Assembly: GCA_903813345.2 (NCBI GenBank)
Contig: CAIIXF020000001.1
Location: forward strand, 57,987,885 to 58,051,884
DNA: 64,000 bases
Origin: Owenia fusiformis
Lineage: Eukaryota; Annelida; Polychaeta; Sabellida; Oweniidae
Direction of reading: 5' to 3'
The position numbers and the translations under genes were made by a program. The notes under the pieces were generated by a model. It was not told the origin of the DNA, did not search any database, and saw only the letters and a program-made list of their open reading frames with translations. This document shows, piece by piece, positions 47,801 through 59,800 of this stretch. Every line of letters begins with the position of its first letter. Position 1 is the stretch's first letter.

Positions 47801-50800
47801 AATATACATTCATACACTTATCATGATAGAGTATAGAAAACAACTAATTTTGAGAAGTTTATAAAAATGAAATTCATGAAAATGAAATAAATTGGATATG
47901 ACTGATTCACTCCACATAGAAATTCCACAAATGAATTAGGTTAATATAGGATAAGACAGTATAGCTACTATTGCTCACCTTTTGGCTCATCTTTCTCTAA
48001 TACCTCTACCTCTCCTAAAACAAAAGATGCAAATCACATTAAATGAAGAAAAACTGCAACCTGAGTTTCAAATATACTGCCGGCATGCCTTCAATATATA
48101 CTGTTTCAATGTACTGCCTTCCAAACTCGAGACTTTTCTCAAAATGTATGTGATAAAGGAAATCTCTATTATGAGTCTATGAGAATTGATTGGTGCAAGA
48201 ATGTAAGTGAAAAACATGTTTTAGAATAGTTAGAGAAAACTTTATTCAACATATACTATATACAGGCCCTACATTATAAGAAAGAATTAAATTATATCAA
48301 ATCAACAAGAAAACAGAACTACTATACATGTACATATGTATAAAATGATGTAATACAGGATGCCCTTCATGCAAATAAATAAAAGAGCCATTCTAATATT
48401 GAGGTTGACATAGCTGGGAGGATATAGGGAGTGACATAGAGTGAGGGGGGGGGGGGGGTTGACACATGAGTTAGTGTAGATATTGTGATTTTAGTCACAA
48501 ATGGAGTATAACAACACTCCAACAACAATCTTTTTTTTAAATATTAATTTAGATATTATAGTCATGCATAGCCTAAACTCTGCTCCAACAATTAATAAAA
48601 ATACAAGTCATGAATCATGCAGAATGGGTGTAAAATATTGAGGATGTAATATACTAATAATCACAGCAGACTGTTAGAGCAAGACACAATAGCTCATGTT
48701 TATCTGAATTACAGGAATTGTAGCATCTGTAACAATCCCTCACTGGAGTTAGACAACAGAAACAGCCTCCAATGAGAGGATACCAAACCCCCAAATATAA
48801 TCATAAGATTAAACTCCAGGTTAGATACATCAATCAACATTTAATGAGTTAAAAAATAAATACATTTACTTATGATAGGTTAAAATAAAACAAAATATTG
48901 ATTACATCAATAATGATTCGAACGAGAAAAGAAACATGAAGAAGAAAAGGTGAGCTTAACAACATTGTAATATAACCAGATTAGCCGACATAAAGTTACA
49001 GAGCCAAATATTTGAGGCCTTACCATCATCTGACTCCACGGCTGTCAATGCTAAGTCAAACTCTGACAAATGTAAAGAATATTAATATTGATACATGCTT
49101 TCATAATCTAATGCCTCTAATTGTTAAATGCCCAGAGGGAAGTGTGTATCGCATTTAACGGTCAAGTAAGTAAGGGCCAACATGGGTGTTAGTGTTTCCA
49201 TGCTTCAAGGCATCAAAGACAAGTCTATAATGGTCATTCTGTATCTCCGTCTGTTTGAATTTTGAGTTTGAAATTTTTGCAGTAGTAAGATAGCTTCTGG
49301 ATGAGTGATGTTCAATTCAGAATGTGAGTAACTGTAGTTTTCTTCGAAACTTTTAACCTCAAAATGTAACAATAGATTGAGTCAAATAGAAATAACACAC
49401 TGGTGCTACAGTAAAACTTGTCTTAGTGAACATCTCTCTCTCTAGTGAACACCTGTCTCTAGTAGACACCCTTCCTCCACACATACTCTACTGACTTCTG
49501 TATAATTTACTTTCTCTGTAGTGCAAACACTAAACGTTTTTTCTTGGCAAATTCAGGACACATTCGTATAAATCTGATGAGTCAAAGAAATATCTGGATT
49601 TATTAAATGAAGAATGCTTTCAAGCTGGTACTCAAGAACAAATTGTATTTTGTTTCTCTTTCTAATAGAATGACCATTATAGAATCATCATGTGAGTCTA
49701 GTGCATGCATTCTCACCATGGTGATATATAAAAGATTCAGTGAACGAATCTTCAGAGTCAAACCAGTCTTCGAATGTATCAGAATAAGACTCATTATCGA
49801 ATGGCGACTCAGAGCCAGAGTCAAAACTGTGGTCTCTATCAGCAACGTTAAAGCCGTACACTAAAGACCTCTTAGAAGAGTCGTAAACTAAAGGCCCCTT
49901 GGCTGATGAGTTGTAAAGTAAAGGCCCCTTGGCTGATGAGTTGTAAAGTAAACAGGCCGTTGAGAGTACAGGGGGACTAGGAACTGGTGTAGCTTGATTT
50001 AAAACTAACATGGAAACAAACAGAAAAGAAATATAGTGAAGAAAAAGTGAAAAATTTAATCTACGTAAGAAATTAGCAAATAAATTAATTATCAAAATAA
50101 TGTTTGTGACAATTCCAACTAATTAATCAACAATAGTACCACATACTGTGATATGTGATTCGATTAAGTAATAGCCTTCTGATGTATGACAGAAGCCCCT
50201 TGATGTACAAAAGTAAATCCCAGATATACATCATAGTACCCATGATATGAAATATGTAACCCCCAGAAAGTTATCATGGTGTTCCCTATAGAGAATGCTA
50301 CTCACCACTATCAGAGTCCAATACATCTTGCAGGATCTCCTCTGTAATTAATAAAAACAGATAAATAAATATTAACTACATTTTGTCTAATAAATAAGTT
50401 CATTGTCAATGGTTCATCAAAGCAAAACATTTTAGCTAATATAAGTTATATTTTCCAATGAAGTAATAAATATACAACTTGTGTGACAGTGAGTAATTAG
50501 CCTAAATGTTATGCAATGTTTGGTTCAATGGTAAAGTAAATTGCCCCAAATGGTACATATGGCCTTGAATGGCAAACATGGCCTTAATATCACAAATGGC
50601 CCCGAATGACATATATGGCCTTTAATGAAACATATGGCCTCAAATAAAACACATGGCCTCAAATCAAACACATGGCCTTGGATTATTCCTAAGCCTCAAA
50701 TGATACATAATATGGCATTGTATTACGTGGACTTGGTGATCTACAAGTAAGATATTATTTACAATAAAACTTGTAAAGTTTGATGTCTCCATTAAAAGAA

Positions 50801-53800
50801 AAGTTTTTAAAGACCTATTACAAAGTTTGAATTGTATAGAGTTTCTCTTCATACATGCACCATATCCCTATAATGTAACACATGCCTTTGTCCCCAATTA
50901 TATCCATAGAATGCCTTTTCCCAGAATACACATGTATGTATCATAATTCAACTCTTACACGAATCAGATATAATACATTTCATGACATTTATATGGATGC
51001 ATGCCACAAGAGTTAAAATAATATTCATACAGGCTAGAATTATGACATCACGAAATGTCAGGAAAAGATAACTCGAGATAACACAAGATGTCAGGAAAAT
51101 CTGAGATGTCTCAAGATGCCAAGACAAACTGTGAAATCAGAATATGTCATTGAACAATTCAAATAAAATAGAATTCTTTCTAGAGCAGTTTCACTTTGTC
51201 ATTGAATTATGTCAGCATCTTCAACATTGTTGTAGCTATAGTATTGAGGTGGGGAGTGAACCAATAAAATACAGTGTATGATGTCATATCCCAACAAATC
51301 CATGGTGCTCACTGAAAGGTACCCCACATGCAAGTATATATTAGGGCGGTTAAGTCACACATTTTTAAGAGAACTTATGAATGAATGTGTACACGTAGAA
51401 TTATATAATCCTCTGGGGATTAGCCCTCCCTTCACAGTATTAAGTTACTCGAGTATATCATGCTATATGAAATCAGTTACATTGGGTTCCTGCGAAAACT
51501 AGTTGAAAGGGGAATGGTAACCCATGGTGGTCACAATAGTACACATTTATGCACATAATTTCTTTAAAATCTGAAGCTAACCCTCTCGACTAACTCACCA
51601 AATTCACTAGAGAGACAACGCACTAGCACACAAAACAAAATAAATGTCATTACAACTAACATCTAGCTACACTATGCAAGATACTCAAGGCCCTATAATA
51701 ATGTTACATCAAATTGAAACTAATATTGACAAGTTGTTCTCTTTACTTTCACTTTTGAATATAAACTCAAGGAATCTGCATACAATGTGCTGTTTCTAAT
51801 ACCATCAACTGGGCAATGTCAAATGCACAAAGCCATCACATCCAGCAAAACTAAATTAAAAGTGAAAGGTGATATAAATGGAGTGTTCACTGACAAAGTG
51901 CATTTTGACTTAATGCATAGTAATACTGTGCAAGAAGTGGTATTGTTGATGGAAAAAATGGGCCTATTCTTTTGGCTTAATTGGTGGAAAAGCCAAAAAT
52001 GGGGCAAAAGAGTGAGCCAAAAAACTCAAGATACAGCAATGTGGTGCAGTAGATTATTGTAGATAGTAAATATGTAGTCATGCTGTTAATAATAAAGTAG
52101 AAAGGAGATAAGTAATACACTGTGTGCATTAAATAAGAGGGTACTCACTAATTAAAAAAAACAGAAGTATCATTCTATTGTGCCATTTAAGAAGGTTGGC
52201 TTATAATAAGCTATTTGGATGGATCACTCTGACAAACGGAAATATAAAAGATCTTTCTCTGAAACTTATTTTTCTACCTTACTGATTCAAAAAAAGAATA
52301 GAATTAAATTGTTCCAGCGTGGTACTGACTTTTTGTATGATAAGTTCAAAACAATTAATGTTTTTATTCTTGATTCGTTCACTCTCAAAAGTTGTTAAAA
52401 TCATTTTAAAATGTACATTTACAGTACATCAATTTTAATGATTTAGAATGAGCTCTTCATCGACTTTGAGGTCAATGAGTTCTCATACAAACTGCCATGA
52501 AATATTTGGCAGTCTGAACATATTCTATGTTTGACAAAAAATATTCATAAAAAGAGCAATGGCATATGTTAGTGGGTGGAAGTGTGTTTCACATCATGTA
52601 ATATAAAAATCATTGCAAATAAGATAAAGCCAAGATTCAAAATTAAAGCCATTCCGATACAAAGTACATAATAGCACCAATATTACACTACAGCAAACCT
52701 CATCATGCGAGTGATGCATGTCAAGACTTCATGGATATACTGTATAACAAAAATCAAGCATATTTTCATGAACAAACTGTAGATACTTAATTTACGATTT
52801 TCAATCTTATAAACATTGCCAAAAAACTAAAAATACAGAAATGCTCTCATTTAATTCCTTGGTTTCTAATCACTAAATAAATAAAATAAATTAGATTTTT
52901 GTCTAGTCTGTCTCAAATGTTAACAGAGGTTTCATTATACATGTACATAGGTGAAGTTAAATAGCCGTGTTCATATAGAGGTTCTACTGTATGGTGCTAC
53001 GATGTACTTATATTTGGATGCTATTGTGTTGGCCGTCACTCATACCTGCCAATCTTTGAGCCACCACGTTCAGCTCATTATCATATGCATCAATATCTAA
53101 CGAACAAACAAAAAGATTTGAGTGATAAAAAATACTTAAAAATACAGAGGATTTAGATATATCTTAGTGAAATCTTTTCAGGCTTAAAATGTGTGAAAAA
53201 CTGAACTTAAAAGACCATGCCATGTGATAGGTATCAAACATAGTCATAAGACTCTAGGGATTCTCTCCCCTTAGTAGTATTTTATAAAATAAAAACAGAT
53301 TGTAGAATATTCCCATAATAGAAAGTGGTGTTTAAAAGAGTTCAGTGGGGAAGACTAGCTAATAGCTTGTTCCTCGTTGAGTTACTTCCTAAACAACATA
53401 GGATTTTAACATGCTGCTACATACAATATATTGAGACTAAATCATTCAAGCTCGACATAATATGTTTGACACAGGTTAGATTACAATTTCAAAGTGACAA
53501 AAACATGCAGACTGTGATATATGTCTCTATTGATTGTACAAAATTGCATTTTGGTACTATAATCTCAATGGAACTTTTATATAGTTAAATTGTGTATTGA
53601 AAATATTTGATTGAACATCTATCTATACAGTCTACCTACAAAATATGTATAACCATGCATTAACATGAATTGTTGTGACAATATTCAAGACCTACATAAC
53701 TAGGGGTGATACGAGGGAAACAACTGTTTTCATAAATATAGAGCTACCTATAAAACAATATAGAATATGGTCTCACCAAAAAGAGTAAGAGTCCGTTCTG

Positions 53801-56800
53801 TCTTTTTGTCATCAATACCAGCATCAAGCCAACTGTAAAACATATTGTGTAATATTTAGTCAAATATATATTTACTAACCAATCAAATTAAATTTAAAAC
53901 AGTCAATATGAAGAAAGTGTATAGGCCCTGTGCAAAGTTTCAGTTTCACAAATGACATTTTAATAACATTGGGTAAGACATTTGATAACATTCTACTAAG
54001 GCCTAAAACTCAGCAAATTCAACATGATATTTTACCTGTTGCACATGAAAACGTATTGTTTGTCATCCCCTTGGTGTTCCCTGACGACTACCTTGAGACA
54101 GAACCAGCCTTCACCCGGACCTTCTCCATCATGACTGATAGTGCACTCTGTTAGCATGCCTAGTGAGACAGCCTCCACATAGAATGTATCCACCTAATTG
54201 GAAAGATTGGAGAAAATATTACATATACTTTCCTTATTAAGGTGGGACATGTTCTATCATGTGTGTTGAGGAATAAGGTCCCCAATTAAGTATAATGCAC
54301 TCTATACAAAAAGGAAATAAATAAATTTGAATGCATTTGTACATGTACAGGGTGACCACAAAATGCCATCTTCCAATTAAAATTTAACTTTACAAATAAG
54401 TGTGGAATTGTCTAGATCATGAAGATAGAGGATATCTGCAATTATATATCATCACTTTGTAATCTAGAGAGCCAGAACAGATCTTTTTAATGTCAATGAT
54501 CATATCCACCTTTAAGTGGATAAAAGTGATATCCCTCAAAATCAATATGATATCCTGAAAATTTCTGAAATGATATTCCACTCATCCAGATCTAAAGTAG
54601 ATAATGTTTCTGTCTCAAAGTTAAACAATGTTGAAATTACCAGAGATCACGAGCACAAACATCTGGGATTTACTTTTGACCCAAGCTTATCATATGACAA
54701 GCATATTGGAGAAATCATATCAAAAATACGAAAAATGTTGAACCCTTTAAAGAAACTTAAATATAAGTTAGGTAGTAAGCATCTAGAAACCATATTTAAG
54801 TCCTTTATTTTACCCCATTTTGACTATGGTGCTATCATGTACAGCACAGCCTCAAAGTTCCTATTACAACGACTCGACAGTCTTTATTACAAAGCTGCAC
54901 TTTATTGTTCTGGGTGTATCCAAGGAAGCAGTTCAAAAAAGGTTTTAAACCTACTCAATTGGCCAACTCTTGAATCAAGACGCAGTATCCAGATTAACAA
55001 CTTTATGTTCAAAATTGTAAATGGTACAAGTCCTCCCTATGTAACTGATATTTTTGACAAATTTAGAAACCATGCAAACAGAGCATTGAGATATAATGAA
55101 GCATTTAAAATGCCCATTAGATGTTCAAATAGATTTTCCACCTCAGCAATACCATCTGCAATTTCAAATTGGATCAACCTTCCACCTGCTATTAAATCTA
55201 AGAATACTCTTTCGAATTTTAAAAAACACCAAAGAGTACATTTCCAAAAAACGCCCTCAATTTTGTCAACAAGCCAGCTTAATCTAACAAGGGTTCAAGA
55301 AATAGTTCTCAATAAAGTGAGAGCCTACCTATACTTTAAAGCCCAGTTCTACGCTCACAACTTTCAGTCTATTGACAGCCCTAATTGCACTTGTGGAAAA
55401 CCACAAACTCTGAAACATTTTCTCTTTCAATGTGACTTACTTACTATACAAAGACAGCAATTCATGGACAAACTCACTGATCTCGAACCAAACATCTTCA
55501 GTCATAATCTCTCTCAAACTGATTTCACAGCTATTTTGAAAACAGGAATTCCCAAATTAAACATAGATGCAAATTCCCAAATACTACTTCTCATTGTTAA
55601 TTTTATCAAAGACAATAGCTAATTCCCTCCTTCTTATCCATCTCTAGTATCCTCAAGTCCCGTCACACTTGCCCTAGTCCAAGACCCTGCCTGCTCTGCC
55701 ACTTCTACTTCCACCTGCCCCCTATTCTTATATAATGCCATTGTGGCGATTTAAGAATTTACATGTCTGTTACATATTTTTTGTATTCTATTGAAATAAA
55801 AGTGCACGTAAGATATGGCAAGCCATTTTCAAAGGGCTATATCTTTAGTTCGAATAACGCTTTAACCACAAAAACAAAAGGTTCTGTAAGAGCCATGTCT
55901 TGTCTTCAATAAATGACAGTAGGATGATAATCAAGTTGAATGGATTATCTCTTAAGCTGTTCCTAATCCAACCATCTTCACCAATTTTCCCTAATTCTGA
56001 CGCGATTTTCACCAAAAATGCAGCATTTTATTTCAGCTTTTATGGCAAAATTGCAATTTATTGCAAGGAATGATCTACCTCTAAAAAGGAAAACTTGATT
56101 ACTTTGGGATTAGGATAATCCAAAAACAATAACTTTTTTAGGCCGAATTTTTTACCTAAAAATAGCAATTTTTTAATGAGATTAATGCACGAAAACATTG
56201 AGCTATTTCACATGATTGATTTCCAAAAAGGAAAAAATGATCTAAATGAGATAAGCATTATCTGATAATCCATTTGTCATTTTTACCTCATAGGCCATGA
56301 CCTTAGTGTGAAGTGTATGAAAAGATGTCACTTAGAGCGACATTTGATGTACCCTATTTTATGCAATGATGTTTATAGATAGAGTTATATATGTTCCATA
56401 GATGGCATGATATATTGTACATAGGTGAGTGCTTAATACCCTGAGTGTGTATTCAATGTTGCATAATTGCGTATTATAGAAATGAGCATGGATAATGTCA
56501 ACATGACTGTGTCGTGTAAAGTATGTTCAGTAAAACATAAATGATCTTTCGAATAGTGTTATATGTAGTAGGTATTGATACAGGTACCACAGTATACAGA
56601 GTACACGCAGATAATAATTTTCTCCAATGGTTTGGCCAAACATTTGTTGCACTTTTTGTTCATTTCTAAGGACCATATGCACTCTCCATTGGGATCTCCC
56701 TATGAGAAAAAAATAGTTCATCTGATTTTTCAAAATGAGTATTCTGCTTTAATTATTACATTTATATGCACACTAGCATCTTGTTGACCTATATTCAGCA

Positions 56801-59800
56801 CTGTATTGATGTATAGGCCACTTATTAGGGTCATAATTCAATCATGAAGTGTAGAGGCATAGATTCCAAACCAGGAAGTATTTTTATGTCTGTCAAAATC
56901 CATTTGCATCCTAAGCATCCCTACATCTTATCCACATATGTTACTACATAATGAAACATAATAGTATATTCTTTGGTTTTACGAAGTTGTATGATTTTTG
57001 ATAAGTGTAAAAGTTGTTTTTGGAGCATTTTTCTATAGCCATTTTGTAGGGAAAAAATGATGAAAAAATGCACAATCATTTAATTTTAAGTATGACCTGA
57101 ATCGATTGCAAACTTCATATTTGCACATTTGATGAGATAAACCATTTGTGTCATATTATGAAATTATTAAGGTTGCAGTCGATTCAGGTCGTAGTGTATT
57201 TTTAGTATTTTGGTGATAATCAATGGAAACCAATGGCCTCTATAGGAATCTGCTGATATCCTCATGTTAAGTCAATGATGCACAGTCCCATGTAAGTCAA
57301 TACAACCTTACTGAACTAAATGGCCCCTATCTCAGCCTATATGTGCCCGAGCACTTTAATATTTTCCAAAGAGTTATATAACATTCAATTCTTCATGTTA
57401 CATCTAAGAATTATTTATTTTGACCATGGGGATATTATTTGCCAATAAACGCGCCTGTTCTTTTTATTGGATTGTTTTTGCTGATTGGGATTTTTATGGA
57501 ATAAACAGTTTAATGCTATGGGCTTTACCCTTTGACAATAGGTGTATTGCCTTGTGTAATTATGATATTGTCACTCGATCACTCTATTCTCTTAGTCAAT
57601 ACCTCGGGCTTTGTATGAAAAACCTTATACCTCCTACCCACTTACCCGCGTACTTGGCGCATGATATATTCTTTGAAGAGTTTAATTCTAACGTTTCAGA
57701 TTATTCAGATTATATGAATTGTTGGTGCATTAATGCACTTGTAGACCTACGTGTTTGAATGGCGCTATTTTGACAATCAATGAAAAACTAAAATTAACAA
57801 TTCTGGCTTTATTTTATGACTCTATATCTATCTATCTTTGACTAGACGAATTTCACATCTATGGATACTATGAATGTATTTATACCTCAGATAGCATTAC
57901 ATTGAATAATCTTTTAGAACTTTAAAAATTGAACCCTTCAAAACTGTATCACCACCCATGTACATGGGTATGAGATACGAATGTCACCACCTTGTAGTTT
58001 AGGTCAAATCATGAAAAGAAAAGGTTATTTGAAGCAAGTTGAAAATGCCTTTTTAAACTTTTTGAACTTGAGAGGTGAAATGTCAATTCAAAAGTCAGAT
58101 TTGACTTCTGAGAACTTGTAGGTGATTTTGAAAATTCGGTCAATTCGAAGCAAGTTGAAAAATACCTTTTAGACCCTTTTTACTTTGAGGTCATTGGCGG
58201 TCAATAATTGTAAAATCTAAAGTCAGATTTGAATTTTTGAGACCCTGCTGATGTGATTTTGAAAAACTGATCAATTTGAAGACCTTTTTCACCTTCAAGA
58301 ATGTACAGTAGTAAGAAAGAGGAGTGCATTCTTGTTGTATTGTTTTTGAAGAAAGGACACCGTAAGCTATCTAAAACCAGTGTGGCACAAAATATGATTG
58401 ACAGTGTTTGGCTCAATATTACACCTTGACTGTCACATGCAGTGCACCGAAGCTGTACTTATTAAACCATTTTCAATCACTCAATAGTTGAATTGTAAAC
58501 ACAAAATAAATACACTTTTTAACTGTACCTTGCCTGATACATGCGGTGCATTGAAGCTGAACCAATTAAAACAACCCACTTCTCTACACATTTACCTCAC
58601 AGTTAATACAAAAGAATTTTTCTAGACTTGGATCATGGGTCATTTACCCTTCCTAAGAGTCAGTCTGGGTTTTAAGTTAGATAAATTATTCGAAATGGGT
58701 CTTATGAGAACTAATAGCCTCAGGCCAAGCCCCTTTGCTATTATTTCTCATAAAACCCAGTACTCATAGTTTATCCATAACTGAATGAACGATTAGAGGA
58801 TTCAGTGACCTTCTATAAAATTACAAACTGAACATGTTGCTATACCTTAGACGACTACCTGGTTGTTATTCACTAAAGGGGGTCTCATTATAGGTTAGCA
58901 TATAAAAATGCTTTTGGGTTCAATGGCTGCCACATGCACTTGGTTCGGGGTTGTTGTTTTTAGGGGCTGTAATTAGAATTAGAGGTTTTGGTTTTAATAA
59001 GGGATCCCAAACTTATCTGTAGGCCATAGGCCTATGTAAAACTAGTAGTAAGCTTATGAACATCGAGAGCACTCAAAAGCTGCCTTCCTACTACTTTTCC
59101 CTAGGCCTATGCTGTAGGTCAATCAACGGAATTATGATTAAGCTTAGGGGTACTGTGATTCAAGAAATTAATAGATGCTGCATCTAATATAACACCATTG
59201 TAATTAAGGGCATTCTTGAGTTGATTTGACCTAGGATGAAGAAACAACATAGGTGACCACGGGCTTTGAAACCCCATTACAAGTAGTATCGAGAAATCAA
59301 CTAACAGCTGCCAGATCAACCTACTATTTTATGGCTCATTAGATATAAATAGCACCTGCCACTATTCATTTGTATTAAAATGAATTTGCCATCAACAGTA
59401 GGTTAAATCATCGCCTTTTACCCAACATATGACATCATGAATACTATCAAAGTGCAGTCTAATACCGAGTGAGCCAAAAATGTAGCCCAAACAAATTCCA
59501 CATCTGTTAAAGTGTTATTTCGCATAATAAAACCTTGTTTAATGTTCTTTCATTTTACTAAGTTTAAAACGAAACATGGTCCAAAATGCCAGCCTCATCT
59601 CATGACTACGGGCTATCTCTGAGATAATGTCAACCCCTACAACAAGTAGGAGACGGTGACCTTACATTCTCAACCGACCAGTGCAGGTCTGCCTGAAGGG
59701 ACGAGGCTGAAATTTGTAGAATGGCCATAGAATTGTGACCTTGAGGAATGGACCCATAAAACATGGTTAAATACAAAAAGATTAACTAAATATGATTTCA

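Noticed and set aside
51787-52062. 91-codon plus-strand frame
   Set aside because: It lies in a LOXHD1-like intron with no homology that I recognise; its antisense is also open over 62 codons, typical of chance frames in AT-rich DNA.
57420-57758. 112-codon frame starting [15 protein letters not shown]
   Set aside because: No recognisable motif and no splice or partner evidence; it begins at the edge of a dispersed repeat. Kept only as a remark on the 4.7-kb segment.
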